In this document: positions 13,263 to 25,469 of the stretch, piece by piece
Numbering within the stretch: the first letter of the stretch is position 1
Layout of the letters: the number at the start of each line of letters is the position of its first letter
Origin: Proteles cristata cristata
Taxonomy: Eukaryota; Chordata; Mammalia; Carnivora; Hyaenidae
Direction of reading: 5' to 3'
DNA length: 64,000 bases
Assembly (NCBI GenBank): GCA_017311185.1
Contig: JAESUZ010000990.1
Location: 496,001-560,000, forward strand
Notes under the pieces: generated by a model
Databases searched by the model: none
Seen by the model: only the letters and a program-made list of their open reading frames with translations
What the model was told of the DNA's origin: nothing
Program-made: the position numbers and the translations under genes

Positions 13263-14234
13263 TTGTTTAATGTGGTTGTTTTCTTTCATGTACTACTTTC
13301 TCTGTTAAAAATAGTCCTTCTATTCCCATTTTTGCACAATATATGCAGAAAGATAACATGAAGACATATCTGATCTAGTGATGACATATTGGAAATTCTT
13401 AATTTTTTTATGCTGGACATTCCACCTCAGTTACTCCTTTTCCTGGTTATTCTCTTTGACTAAACACTGTATTTATTATATATTTTTAGGCAACTGGGTT
13501 TTCATATGTTTTTCTTATTCAACCCCAAATGTATACTTTATGAAAATTGGCCCACTTTGTCTTGATGCGTGTAGATTCCTACCATCTAATAAAGTCTCTG
13601 GTTCATAGTTACTGATCAATAAATAAGAGTTAAGTGAGGTTGAATTGAAAAATTTTCTCAGTGGTGAGGAGGTGGGAAAGTAAAAGTTGAAAGTTATAAA
13701 TGAAAACAGGAGTAGGGTTGATAAAATAACCTCCAATTTGCTAAAGAAAGAGGTGGTAAACATTCCATTTCCATAAGTATCCAAAAATTTGCCAGGAAAG
13801 TAAATTTTTGATTTTTCAAGATAATTAATAAATTAGTTGAGCTGAAGGGATGTTCATTCTCTTAACTAATGAAGAATCTTCTCTAAGAGCATTCCAAGCA
13901 GTAAAAAGTAGAAAACTACGTGTTTTTTTTTTAACTGGAGAGAGAAGAAAATAAATATTTTCTATTGAAGAAGAGAGAAAGAGGAATTCTGTATTGTGAG
14001 TCATGTAGCAAACACTATGTAATAGGCAAATTTTACTTGTTCTTTGTCTCTTGACAACTTGAGTGTGATGGTGAAGTATAGAATGATAAGAAAGATCAGA
14101 CTTCCAAATATTACTTAAATGAGCTGCATGAAAAATATAGAGAGAAGAGCAAATTGTTAGTAATTACAAAATATATTTGCTATTTATGAAAATAATCTGA
14201 ATGAATAGTCATAGTAGTACACCTTTCATAACTA
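13263..14234. other. Unique AT-rich sequence
   Basis: Two overlapping opposite-strand frames (13378-13608 plus and 13515-13784 minus) have no family I recognise and are probably chance. Confidence 0.4.
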
Positions 14235-14610
14235 CTAAGGGGTTATATTCGCTGGGGTTGCTTTTAAAAAATACTACAGATTAGATGGATTATATAACAA
14301 GCAATTATTCCTGTTCTAGAGGCTCAAAAGTCCAAGACAGTGGTAAAGGTGCTGGCAGATTTGGTACCTGGAGAAAGCCTTTTTCCTGGTTTGCAAATAG
14401 CTGCCTTCTTGTTAGGTTGCTGACATGGAAGACAGAGAGGTTTTGACTCTTTATTTTATATGATCACTAATCCCACACTGGGGCCTCTACCCTATGGAGG
14501 CATCTAAATCTCAGTGCTTCCCAATGGTCCAACTCCAAATACCATCATATTTGGAATTACTGCTGCAGCATACAGATTTTGTGGGGACACAAACTGTTAG
14601 TCCAAAGCAA
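14235..14610 (-). repeat. MLT1-like (ERVL-MaLR) remnant, minus
   Basis: Read on the plus strand it follows the antisense layout of MLT1-type LTRs: 'ggttgctttt..aaatactacagattagatgg', then 'ctgttctagaggctcaaaagtccaag', then 'ctgccttcttgtt', and finally 'tgtggggacacaaactgttagtccaaagcaag'. It is diverged and the subfamily is not determined. Confidence 0.5.
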
Positions 14611-17084
14611 GAGAATGCATTATTTTAAGTCTTTGTCTAATGACCATGTGTTTTCATGGATCCTTTTTCATCACATAGACAAAGTCCCATTTTCTACTAG
14701 CTAAAGGCTGGAATAAGTTACTAGAAAAATCTAGAAATGGTTTTCTTCTCCTCTCATTTCAAATTAGGCTTTCTCATCTTGTTTCAGAAAATCTTGTGTT
14801 GGGTGAAATACTTTAAGGATTATGGACAAATTGTTTCCCCAGAGACTTTGAAAAGTAAAACACTGCATTATAATTTGCCATGTTTAAAGGCCATTATTGA
14901 TATACTTGAGAGCTCTAATGTACATTTTAGGAAATAAAGAGACTTCTAGGAAACATACATGAACTGTAGGGAATAAAATTTCCATTTATGGAATAAAATT
15001 TCCATTTGTGAATAGAACTGACATGTGATGAAGTAATTGTGGTGGGTTTCCACCTACTCTCTTACCAATTCTGTCTTTTGTGTAATTACATATAAATATA
15101 TTTAGGGACTTGCCTCTAAGGTTAGTTTGACCTTTATATATTCGTATTCACAATTAATAGAAGAAATTGATTACTTTAAATAGAAAAAATATTCTATTTA
15201 AATCTGAAAAATGTTTTCCATATTTCAAATATGCTATTGTGAGCATTTGTGGCTCACAAGGTATTGACATTGTATTTATTGACTTCATCAAGATTTTGAA
15301 TAATGTAATTTTCTTATCATTTTAGCAGTACATTCTGATCACCCAATCTTAATTTATAAATAGAATCAGGCAAATGATATATACTATAATTAGCACACAT
15401 TTTCACTGTTATGTCTTATTATAAAATTTTGCAAACATTTTTTCTAACAAAAGGGGATTGATCAACCTAGTAATATTGTAAATACAATTTTACCATGTCC
15501 CAAATGCTTTAATTGAAAATGAAGAAATTACAAATAAGACTTTTGTACTAATGATGTGACAGAACTATCTAACTTTAAACCAGTTTTTTTCCCCTAATAT
15601 CTACAGAGCTCACAGCTATGAATTTTCTTGCTTGCTTGCTTCTCCTTTGTACCTTGAGAAATGGCCAGGTCTGAAAATGGGGGAAAAAAAAAGGGCCTTG
15701 GAAGTCACATGTCCATTAGAGTCTGACCAGAGCCGGTCAAAAGTGTACAGTGAGATGGTGAAGTCAACTTCTAAAAAGCACTATTCATAGAGAGAGGTGT
15801 TAGCCACAGATGATAGTGTTGGTAAACAACCCCAGAAAGATTGAGAAAAAACCAAGCTTCAGCTTCATGCTATAAGGAATAAGTATAGAATAAAATATCT
15901 AGAAGAAGACACTCTAGGTTTATTTAGAAATTCCTCAGTTGTCATCTGTAGCATCTATCACAAGTTACAGAATGAAAATATACTGTTTTTCAATTGCTTA
16001 AAATCACTAATCAGGAAAATTAGTCAGATAGTAATTTGGGTTTGGAGAAAATAAGATTTTTAACATGAATCTAACCAGCAAGCATTCTTGTTCACCTATT
16101 TAAAGCCAAGCGAATACAATTCTATGAATCATATATTATTGCCATACAATTAATGTACTCATTTGCCTGAGAGGATATATATTAGAAAAAAAGTAGTTAT
16201 TCATTGTATAGGTAATTTTAGGCTACTCTGTGTCACTCTGAGCCATGTTCACCTAACCTTTTCCACTTTAATAACTAGGTTTTGGCTTTTAGATTCACTC
16301 ATTGACTTTGGGTTCAGCTTCTGAAATATGAATATACTCTACGAAGATGGCAAAGTATGAATTGCCACAATAACCAGCCTGACATCACACCTCTTGAGAC
16401 AAAGATATCAGATGTAGCATATCTGAATATATTCATTTGTGACCACATCTGGTTGCTGGGTAGTGAAGGAAGAGAAATGCCTAGGACTAAAACATGCAAA
16501 AGATCATTAACTTGACGAAGCTGCCATTAGCTGACAGTGGTCCTCAGCCTGGGATCACCTATTCATGGAGCAATGACAAGATCTCTTTGTGACCGAGGAG
16601 AAATATGGCTGCAAATTTGCATACATCATGTATCAAAACACCTTCCCAGAGGAAGTTACCCTACTTATGAAACTCTTGGTTGTCTGTGTAATTGGCGCTG
16701 AGTCTTAGTAAAAATGAAAGTAGCAACATCTGGCAGAAGGAAAAAAATGGAATATCTAGTAACTTGTTTTTCAAAAAAGAATGTAATTGATAGTTGCGGT
16801 CATATTAAAAAAAATATTAACTCATGGAATCTATTTCTCTTGTCAAAGCCAAACCTCAACAAAGAGTATTCTATCCATCCAGTTTTCAGTAATATTTGTG
16901 ACTGAGTATATTTTGCACTTGCTTCTTGAATGCAAACATTACAACTGCACTTATAATGCAAACAGAAATTCATGAAAGCAAGAAAATAGAAATTGAAACA
17001 TTCACAGCAATTTGCTGTTGCTATTATTTGTTTAGATTCTTGATGGCTAAATGAAAACATATATAAAACTTGATGTTTTAAAGA
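14611..17084. other. Unique AT-rich block with one short tandem duplication
   Basis: No repeat family recognised. A 20-bp unit beginning gaataaaattt is tandemly duplicated at 14971-14990 and 14991-15010 with one mismatch. Open frames are under 90 codons and show no recognised domains. Confidence 0.45.
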
Positions 17085-17284
17085 ATTTTTTTATGTTTAA
17101 ACTTTTGAGAGAGAAAGAGAGAGAGAGAATGAGCATGAGTAGGAGGGGGGAGGGGGTCAGAGAGAGAAGGAGACACAGCATCTGAAGCAGACTCCAGACT
17201 CTGAGCTGTCAGCACAGAGCCTGATGTGGGGCTTCAACTCACATACTGTGACATCATGACCTGAGCCGAAGTCAGATGCTTAAC

Positions 17285-18109
17285 TGCCAGGAGCCGCATC
17301 AGCCTCTCTGGATGGCAGTCACAGCAAGGAAACTGATATCTCCTTCTGCTACTACTGGCTCATGTTGTAAATGAGGCTGCTGGTATTAACCAGGTCTCAC
17401 AATGTTCTAGATCAGACCTATATACCCCACACAGATTGATCATAAGGAAAGGCATGTCCTTGACTTTCCAAAGATGATTATCAAAAGGCTCTTCCTAAGG
17501 GTCTTGCAGATCCAAGACTTACATAATAAAGGGGGCTTGAGTCTGGCCCTGAGGCAAAGAGCCTAATTTAGAGTTAAGGGCAAATATCTACCCCCACCCA
17601 TTTGTTTCTGCCTAGAGAATTTTCTGGCCTTGTATATGCTGATTGCTCCCTGTGAAGGAACCTATTGAGGAACTTCTTCCTTTTGTGATTATGAGAGCAA
17701 AGGTATCTCCTGAAAGACCTGTTTTTGACCCCTGCTCACAGAGAAGTAACTTAACCCTCTTATGCTAAAACCATTGTCTTGTATGCTAAAGATGCCTCCC
17801 TTCCCCATAAGATAAGCATCTAAATCCCCTACCTCAATCACTATTGATAAAGGTTATGCATGAGTCTTCTATAAATTTATGTTCTGGGAAATTCTTACAT
17901 ATCAAAGAAGTTTGTTGTCAGAAATCATTGTCTAAGGCAAATGCCACTTCTGTGCCATCTCCAAAACACTTAAAATAAAGTTGAGCCCCAGTCAGAGCAG
18001 AGATGCCTGCCTAGTGATCAGAAAGAATCTCTGGGGCTCTCTCACTCTCTCTCGCAGACACCGTCCATCCTTCAGGGACCCCTGAACCTACCGGATCCGG
18101 TCTCCAGCA
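17285..18109 (+). mobile_element. Solo LTR of an endogenous retrovirus, probably class II
   Basis: The 825-bp element starts TGCCAGGAGCCGC and ends CTCCAGCA, so it has the canonical TG...CA termini. A perfect 6-bp duplication (cttaac) flanks it at 17279-17284 and 18110-18115. Inside are a TATA-like TATAAAT at 17870-17876 and a polyadenylation signal AATAAA at 17974-17979. These suggest U3 from about 17285 to 17895, a short R, and U5 of roughly 120 bp, transcribed on the plus strand. No gag, pol or env sequence is present, so it is a recombined solo LTR. The 6-bp duplication and the 'ggagccgc' start are typical of class II (beta-like, ERVK) elements. The class is inference; the LTR boundaries are seen directly. 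Confidence 0.9.
17870..17979 (+). promoter_or_regulatory. LTR TATA-like box and poly(A) signal
   Basis: TATAAAT at 17870-17876 and AATAAA at 17974-17979 lie about 100 bp apart, the spacing expected for an LTR promoter and its R-region polyadenylation signal. Activity cannot be judged from sequence. Confidence 0.6.
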
Positions 18110-18139
18110 CTTAACCAACTGGGCCACCCAGATGCCCCA

Positions 18140-18683
18140 AAACTTGATGTTATTTTTTTAATTATATGGATACTTTCTTTTACCTTTCATCAGCAGACAT
18201 AACTGTCAGATGAAAATGAAGACAGACATAGTGATTATTATATGAAAGAACGGGGCAAGCCCTAAGAGATATTACTAAGATGAAGGAAATTGTCTCTGGT
18301 ATGTTTTTCTTTTCTTTTTCTTTTTCTTTTTTTAAGTGTTCCTTCCTCTTTGTGTCTCTCATGATGCAATTTGGATTCATAGCTCCTTAGGAGTTCTACT
18401 TCAAGACTTTCCTTGAACCACACTTTCAGGATTAGTTTTATCTCTGTGTATTTGGCTTTTATGGCTCCAAAATGAATTACCATAAAAGTACTATGTTAAA
18501 ACAGCAAGCACGTGCTACATTGCACTTTCCAGGTGTCAGGAGCTTGAGTACAAATTTGACTGGGACTTCTGCTCAGACTTTCATAGGCTGAATGCAAGGG
18601 GTCAGTAAGCTGCATTCTTATCTGGAACTTGAGGTCTTCCAGTCTCTTTCCCCTTCTCCACAGAATTTAGTTTCTTGTGATTG
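18140..18683. other. Unique sequence
   Basis: No feature recognised except a TTTTC-rich pyrimidine stretch near 18306-18333. Confidence 0.4.
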
Positions 18684-18913
18684 TTTTTTTTTTAATGTTA
18701 TTTAATTTTTTAAGTGTCTATTTGTTTATTTTGAGAGACAGAGAGAGAGCAAGCAGGGAAGGGCAGAGGGAGAGGGAGAGAGAGAATCCCCAGCAGGCTC
18801 CATGCTGCCAGTGCAGAGCCCCACGCAAGGCTTGATCCCACAAACTGTCACACCTTGACCTGGGCTGGTATCAAGAGTTGAACGCTTAACTGACTGAGCC
18901 ACCCAGGCACCAC
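18684..18913 (-). mobile_element. CAN-SINE, minus
   Basis: Purine-rich tail near 18735-18785, body with 'caggctccatgctgccag', and head ending gccacccaggcaccac. CpG positions are mostly mutated and the target-site duplication is unclear. Confidence 0.9.
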
Positions 18914-19277
18914 GCTTTGTGGTCGTTGAACTAAAGTTCCCACTTTCTTCTGGCAGGTGACTAGGCATCTTTCTCAAGAAACTCCTAAAGGCCAAAGCAG
19001 GTTAAAAAACCTGTGAATAGCTCTGGGAAAGAAACTTCTAGCCCCGTTTTTGGTTAAAACAAAAGAAAACAGCAGCAGCAACAAAACCAAACTGACTTCT
19101 ATAATAAGAATAATTCAGAATTCCTGTTTGATGAATCTTTATCAGAAATAGCCACAACATCCATGCATAGTGAAATATAAAAAGGCTCTAATGCCATTCA
19201 TAAGATAAGCGTGATGGGTATATGTGTTTATATATTTAATGCTTTTTTTGGAAACATTACTCAATATTATCAAATAT

Positions 19278-19765
19278 ATACAGGTAAAGGAACTAAGAAG
19301 ACATTTTTCTAAGGAAGACATACAAGTGGCCGACACAAATATCAAAAGGTGCTCCACAGAACTAATCATCAGAAAAATACAAATCGAAACCAATAATGAG
19401 GGGAGCCTGGCTGGCTCAGACAGAAGAGCAGGCAACTCTTGATCTTGGGGTCATGAGTTTGAGCCCCACGTTAGGTGTAGAGGTTACTTAAAGAAAGAAA
19501 CTTAAAAACAATAACAACAATGAGGTATCACTTCACACCTAAGTGTAGCCTAAGTGTCTATGGATGACTTGAAAGGGTAAGATATTGTGCCACATTATTT
19601 AACAGACATGCATGTGTGCACGCGAACACGCAGACACACAGAGGAAATCCTGCCATTAGCAAGAAATAACACGGATGAAGCTGAAGGACATTATGCTGAC
19701 TGAAATCAGTTAGACACAGAAGGACAAACACTGCTAAACAATACCACTTGTACAATGATTTAAAA
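19278..19765 (+). mobile_element. Ancient L1 ORF2 3' fragment, plus, split by a SINE
   Basis: At 19296-19399 the plus-strand translation gives the L1 ORF2 pattern [20 protein letters not shown], which is the conserved region just upstream of the YHLTP motif. The motif resumes after the SINE at about 19521 (gaggtatcacttcacacc). The conserved 'gaagctgaaggacattatgctgactgaaat' segment follows near 19676-19708. Between them about 100 bp is unlike L1, so the fragment is internally rearranged. Confidence 0.75.
19400..19520 (+). mobile_element. Older, short-form CAN-SINE, plus
   Basis: The tRNA-like head (ggggagcctggctggctcag) and B-box region are followed by 'ggtgtagaggttacttaaag' and an A-rich tail. 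The (TC)n tract of the feline copies is absent. It interrupts ancient L1 ORF2 sequence. Confidence 0.8.
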
Positions 19766-20559
19766 TAATCAAACTCATCTGTTTTCCTTTAGTCGGTTGT
19801 TCTTTATTAGGTATTCTGACATTTACATTGGATTTTGTTTTATCTTATTTTTTTACAGTTTTTTAAAATAAGTTTTGAGGATGACTCTATATATGCATAT
19901 ATATACATATATAATATATATGTGTAACTATACTAAACTATATAAACTGTAAATATATATATTATATATTTACATATATATATATATTATATATATATAT
20001 ATTTTATATATATATATAAAATCACTTTCTGAGGCTTTCACAGTCTCACATACTGAGACACATTCATATTCAACCTTGATTGTTTTTTCTTGTGATGTCT
20101 CTGGGAGTTTCTGGTAATGACAATACAACTTTTGCAAAGGGAATGAATGTATATTTTATGATCAATCCACCAAAAGTCTTGTTAAGCATGATAACTGGCA
20201 GTTCCCAGCTATTTTACTTTTTGCCATGGTGAAGTTTTTTTCACCCTTTGAATAAGAGACAGTTATATTTTACTGTAGTAGAAGTCAATCCCACTTTCAA
20301 TTTATTTAATTATGATATAATAATATATAACAATAATACTTAGGTTTCTGAGCATTGGCTATCACTGAGGTGCTAGGTTTTTTAATGTTCAGAACAATGT
20401 TGCTCATTTTTTTCATGATGTTGATGGAGAATTAAACTATCAGACACTAAATCCAAGAATGCATGTTGTTTTTATGATTGTATCTTTAAATCTATTTGGA
20501 AATTATGGCCTTTTTCCTTTTAATTCAGTTAGTATACCATGATGATTGACTATTTTAAT
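19766..20559. other. AT-rich sequence with a TA-repeat hairpin region
   Basis: 19890-20017 is an extended TA-rich tract with a perfect inverted repeat (see the separate entry). The rest is unremarkable. Confidence 0.5.
19948..19974. repeat. Perfect AT-rich inverted repeat, 12-bp arms
   Basis: tgtaaatatata at 19948-19959 is the exact reverse complement of tatatatttaca at 19963-19974, leaving a 3-base loop. It lies in a TA-rich tract that could extrude a cruciform. Confidence 0.85.
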
Positions 20560-20612
20560 TGAGGTAATGTTTACATGACCTAAGATTTACACAAAATAAA
20601 AGCTATTCGCAA

Positions 20613-20881
20613 TTAAATGTACAGATTTTTAAATTTTTTTAATATTTTATTTCTGAGAGAAAGACACACACACACACACACACACACACACAACGTGAGC
20701 AGAGGAGGATTAGAGAGAGAGACACACACAGAATCCAAAGCAGGCTCCAGGCTCTGAGCTAGAAGTCAGCACAGAACCCAAAACGGGGCTCGAACCCACG
20801 AACCATGATATCATGACCTGAGCCGAAGCCGGATGCTTAACCAACTGAGAAACCCAGACGCCCCTTAAATGTACAGATTTT
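20613..20881 (-). mobile_element. CAN-SINE, minus, 17-bp target-site duplication, internal (CA)n
   Basis: The 17-mer ttaaatgtacagatttt is duplicated at 20613-20629 and 20865-20881. The normal (GA)n tract of the minus-strand copy contains a (CA)n run at about 20666-20692. The B-box region is well preserved (ggctcgaacccacgaacc). Confidence 0.95.
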
Positions 20882-21350
20882 AATTGTGAGTTTAATGTGT
20901 TTTAACAATTATGTAAATCCAGGTGACCATTGTCCCCATCAAAATATGAAGTATTTTTTTATCACCTCAGATAATTCATGGATGTTTCTTTCTAGACAAA
21001 TCCCTTTAACCATTTTTTGTGGTGGATATTTGAATTGTCTCCAGTTTGAGCCTATTATAAATAAAGCTGGTATAAATGTTTTCACGTAAGTCTTTGTGTG
21101 GACATATGTTTTAGCTTGGATAAATATCTAAAATTGTAATTGCTAGATGATATACTATGTTTAACTTCATAAGGAATCTCATATCCTCTTCTCAAATTGT
21201 TATATCATTTAACACACCTGCCAGAAGTATGTTATTTTAGGCATTCTGTACCATCACTGACGTTTGGGATGTTCATTGGTGATAGTCAATGGTAATGAAT
21301 ATAATTCTAGCCCATTATTGAATCTTCAGCTGTGAACATTTTTTTGAAGA

Positions 21351-21581
21351 CATTTGCTTGTTTTCCTTTTTTAAATATTTATTTATTTATTTTGAGAGAG
21401 AGAGAGCAGGGGAGGGGCAATGAGAGAAGGAGAGAGAGAATCCCAAACTGGCTCTGTGCTATCTGTGCAGAGCCTGATGTGAGGTTCAGTCCCATGAGCC
21501 ATGAAATCATGACCTGAGCTGAAATCAAGAGTCAGATGCTAAACAGACTGAGCCCCTCAGGCGCCCCCATTTGTTTGTTTT
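21351..21581 (-). mobile_element. CAN-SINE, minus, about 14-bp target-site duplication
   Basis: catttg(c/t)ttgtttt flanks the SINE at 21351-21364 and 21568-21581 with one mismatch. Head, body and tail are complete. Confidence 0.93.
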
Positions 21582-21721
21582 TCTTAATCTGGATTTTTTG
21601 AAAACTTACTGCTGATTTTTAAGAAATCTTTATATATTCCGAATACAACTTGTTTGTCATTTGTTTGCATTGAGTATTTTCTCCAAATACACAATTTGGG
21701 TTTTCATTTTCTTTTTTTCCC

Positions 21722-21955
21722 CTCAATTTTTATTGAAGTATAATAATCAAATACAATTGTGATGTATTTAAAATGTAAATTTTTATGATTTGATATATGT
21801 ATACATTGAGAATGGATTCTTACCATCAAGTTCATTAGCACATCCATCATCTCATACAGTTAACTTTCTCTTATTTGGTGAAAAAAGTTAAGATCTGCTT
21901 TCTTAACAAATTTCAATTACATAATACAGTATTATCATTCTCTTAATGATGACTT
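21722..21955 (-). mobile_element. Ancient L1 3' UTR fragment, minus
   Basis: Starts 'tttttattgaagtataataatcaaata' as an antisense L1 3' terminus would. It continues with the 'catccatcatctcatacagttaac' and 'taagatctgctttcttaacaaatttcaa' blocks of old mammalian L1 3' UTRs. It appears inserted in the older L1 around it. Confidence 0.55.
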
Positions 21956-22245
21956 TTGAAGTCAAAGCTTCTAATTTTGATGAAGTCTGAATGGATCAAT
22001 TTTGTTTTTAATGGTTAGTATTTCATCCAGCCTGGGGCATTGTTAACTAATTTAAAGGCAAAAACACTTCTGGGGTATTTTTTCCCCATATAACTATCAT
22101 AATTTTAGCCCTAATGGTTAAGTTTTTGATCCATCTTCATTCAACTTTAGCAAATGGTATAACATGGAGTAAAAGCTTATCTTTTGTCGTTATTCCATGT
22201 ATATCCAGATGTTCTCCTGTAAATTGTTAATAAGCTTTGCTCTCC

Positions 22246-23561
22246 TTATTAGTTTCTTAGTCAAAAAGCAATCAGTCATCAAAAACAAAAACAAAAATAA
22301 AACACACACACAAAAAGATCAATTATATTGTATGTTATCATAGAATACAAGAGTCAAGTAAATAAATGAATGCAAATGTAATCAGATAAGGATCATAAAT
22401 TGTTTTTACTAGTATTTTAACAACTGTAATATTATTGTGGAACCTGTAAACTTGAGATGCTCCTTAATATTAAAATTTGTTTATTGTTGGCAGTAGTGCT
22501 ACTTCATAAAATATGTGTGATATTTTCCATCTTAACTATGAATAGCATAATGGTCTTCTTTTAAATTCTAAAACCTCTAATAATTCCCCCTTGATTATTG
22601 CCTAAAAACCACATATGGAGAATATAATTCTTATAAATTCTTATCAACATATACAGGTAGAATAAAATTAAGAAATGGTACCCATATTGAGATCTCAAGT
22701 TGAAAAAAATACTTCTAGAAAGTTACAGATAATTGAAAAGTATGTAACACAGAAATAGCAATAAAAAATAATAAAGAAGTATATTTTTCTCCAATTCTGC
22801 TAGAGAGCTGTGTTTCAGTTTTCTTCTCTTTTTTTCATAATAAACCCAAAACCCATGCATATGGTGTGTTGGTGTAACACCTTCAGAATTGTGTAACATT
22901 TGGAAAATTTTGTTCATACTTAAGAAAGACCGTCAAATATTTTGCACGTAGGATTTGGCCTGGTGCCATTTAAGAAAAACTTTAAAAACTTTTAATTGCC
23001 GCATTTAAATTTCGGATGCCACATTAACGTCAATGTAACGGGAAGTAGGCCTGATGACCCTCTTATCTAAGCAAGGGTATGAGATTTATCCAGGGGATGT
23101 GACAGATCAGTGGTTAGTAAATGTTCTACCATCTAGGATATTTTAGCGCATGACATTGTATTGTCTGACTAATTATGGGATAGCTTAAAGTAGAGGTTTG
23201 TGCTGATAATCAGGAACCAGAGTCAGTGGAAAGCTAATTGTAGGGTCAGAATTGAACATTTGGAGGTGGTAGCTGTGTCCTGATTTATTAACTCAGACAA
23301 GACCATGGTAAGAAAGGATCAATCACGCTATTTAGCAGATAAATTACATCCTTGATTTTGCAAAGGGAAGAAAGAAGAAGTCTTTGTGTGTGTTATAAAC
23401 AAACTTATCCTTTATTTTGAATCCCAAATGGAGTAGTTACTTCAATTTTGTATTTTAAAGAAACAAAAGATATAGTGCAGCACAAAAGACCAATATTCAT
23501 TTCAAAAATGAACATATTGAGTGATCAAAAAAGTTGTAAACCTTAATGAAAAAGTGGTACC
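22246..23561. other. Unique AT-rich sequence
   Basis: No feature recognised. A small CpG-bearing patch lies near 22990-23045. Confidence 0.4.
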
Positions 23562-23756
23562 ATTTTTTAATGTTTATTTCTGAGAGACAGAGAGAGAGAG
23601 AGCACAAGTGGGGAAGGGGCAGAGAGATAGAGAGACAGAGGATCTGAAATAGGCTCACGCTGCCAATAAAGAGCCCAATGTGGGGCTCAAATCCACATAC
23701 CACAAGATCACGATCTGAGGCCAGGTCAGACACTTAACTGAGCACCCAGGTGTCCC
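23562..23756 (-). mobile_element. CAN-SINE, minus, diverged
   Basis: Complete in order (T-rich end, (GA)n, body, head ending cacccaggtgtccc), with small deletions near the head. No clear target-site duplication. Confidence 0.88.
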
Positions 23757-25059
23757 AAGAATACGCTAATTTTATTCAAACCAGATTGGAAAATATATCT
23801 CAAATATATTATTAACCTAGCACATCCAATGCTTGGTGTTGCAATGCTTGGTTCATAGATGGGCAGACACTTCCATATTACCATGTATAAGAAGTATTTA
23901 AGTGCCTTATGCTTTTTGAATGATATTATTTACAAGATTAACCAAAAGTGTAGCATAGCCCAGAGACAGTTTATTATCAACTGTAATTACATCACCCAAA
24001 TTGAGATCTTTAATGACATAAGTGCAGGAACAGAGAAAACAAGTCCAAAATGACTGCACTTCCAAACTTTATCTAGAAACAGAGAACTAAGAACGTTTTC
24101 AAGGAAAAATGAAAAGAGCACAGGAAAATGGGTTCCCAAGCAGTAAGAATGGTGAGATTTTTTTCAAATATTTCTTTTCAAATGTCACAAAGCATCATTA
24201 TTAGACTAATTCTACATTGCTTTAGAGGATGTAGTAAGTAGGACTAGAAAAAAAATTATATATATAAAGGTCAGAACCCTCTCCCATGCATTTTTTAATC
24301 AATCTAATATTAAGAGACTATACTCCTGTGGATAGTAATGAGAACTCTCACCAAAAATCACCGCTAGATTTTATATAAACACTGTTACCACATACTGAGA
24401 TCAGTATCAAATACTGGACATGATATTAATTACGCCTGACGGGTTTCCCATTCTACCGGAATGAAGATGAGTTTGAGTCCCCGGATCTCTGAAGCCAACA
24501 CAGGGACTGAATTTGGAGGGAAGCTGGCCGGACTTCGGAATCCCCTACCCACTCAGACTTTATTTCTGTCTTCTTCAGTTTTTGCCAACTGCTTTTGATT
24601 TTATACGTTAGATTGCACATTCGTCTTTCACTGTAATTAGATCTACAACTAAAACTTGTACTCAAAACTGAACAACCAGCCAACTCCTGTAACATTGCTC
24701 TAGTCAGGATGTGTACCATGTTATTGCGGCCAAGATCATAAACACTGTCGGTTCGCACAAGAGGAATAGAAAAAAGCCACAGCTCATTGGCTCACAGAAT
24801 TGTCATGTGTATATAGTGAGTCATGAGACAGAAGAATACTGAGGGACTAGGCTTTTTCAGACAAATCTTTTCCATATGAACCACAATGATTGCCTTCATT
24901 TTATCCCACACTTTTCCAAGGTATACTATAGCCCCGAACCAGACCATCTTGGAAACTTGATTTCCAAGTCTGCAAATAGCAGGTAGAAATTTCAGTTGAC
25001 AAATAGGTACATACTTAGTTCTAGATTGACATACTAAGTCCAAGTTACTTAGCTTTATG
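23757..25059. other. Unique sequence including a CpG-bearing patch
   Basis: 24430-24790 has more CpGs than its surroundings and an open frame of 101 codons on the minus strand (24453-24758). I recognise no protein family in it. It could be a chance frame, an old exon or a decayed retrocopy. Confidence 0.35.
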
Positions 25060-25200
25060 TTTGTCCTTTATATATTATTTAAATTTTAATTGACACCCAA
25101 TGTTATATTAGTTTCAGTGTACAACATAGTGACTTGACAAGTTTATACATTATGCTATGCTTACCCACAAGGGTAGCTATCTTCTGTCCATATACAGCCC
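25060..25200 (-). mobile_element. L1 3' UTR fragment, minus
   Basis: Antisense L1 3' end: 'aattttaattgacacccaatgttatattagtttcagtgtacaac', then an 'atacattatgctatgcttacccacaa' block. About 140 bp, truncated. Confidence 0.55.
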
Positions 25201-25469
25201 TGTTACGGTAAAAATCTGTGCAAAAATTTTTACCAATTTTCAGGCAGTTTTTAATACGTAAACTTGGAAGCTTCTATGAAATGTGTAAGAAATGTCCAAT
25301 CACTTCTTATGCTTAGAATTATCTGGAAATCTGGAACTATGTTATCATATTCAACAGGGCCAATGATGAGTTAGTAAACAATAAAAATTCTGATTAGAAC
25401 AATTTTCCAAAATATTCTTTATTCTAAATTTATTGGCAATCATTATGATCTACTGCATTGGGGAAGAAA

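Larger units (their letters stand above)
17085..18139 (-). mobile_element. CAN-SINE, minus, split by a solo LTR
   Basis: The tail and body occupy about 17085-17284 and the tRNA-like head continues at 18116-18139 (gccacccagatgcccc). Removing the insert and one copy of cttaac restores the normal SINE order across the junction. The SINE therefore predates the LTR insertion. Confidence 0.92.
20560..22245 (-). mobile_element. Ancient L1 ORF2/3' UTR, minus, with three insertions
   Basis: The plus strand reads antisense to L1: a 3' UTR-like part (20560-20620), the segment with 'ctattataaataaagctggtataaatgttt' near 21052-21080, and later 'ttgatgaagtctgaatggatcaat' near 21978. Two CAN-SINEs (20630-20864, 21365-21567) and an L1 3' UTR fragment (about 21722-21955) interrupt it. 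It is heavily diverged with no usable frame. Confidence 0.65.

Noticed and set aside
17285..18109. Possible provirus genes next to the LTR
   Set aside because: SINE sequence continues directly on both sides, so no internal retroviral region is present; it is a solo LTR.
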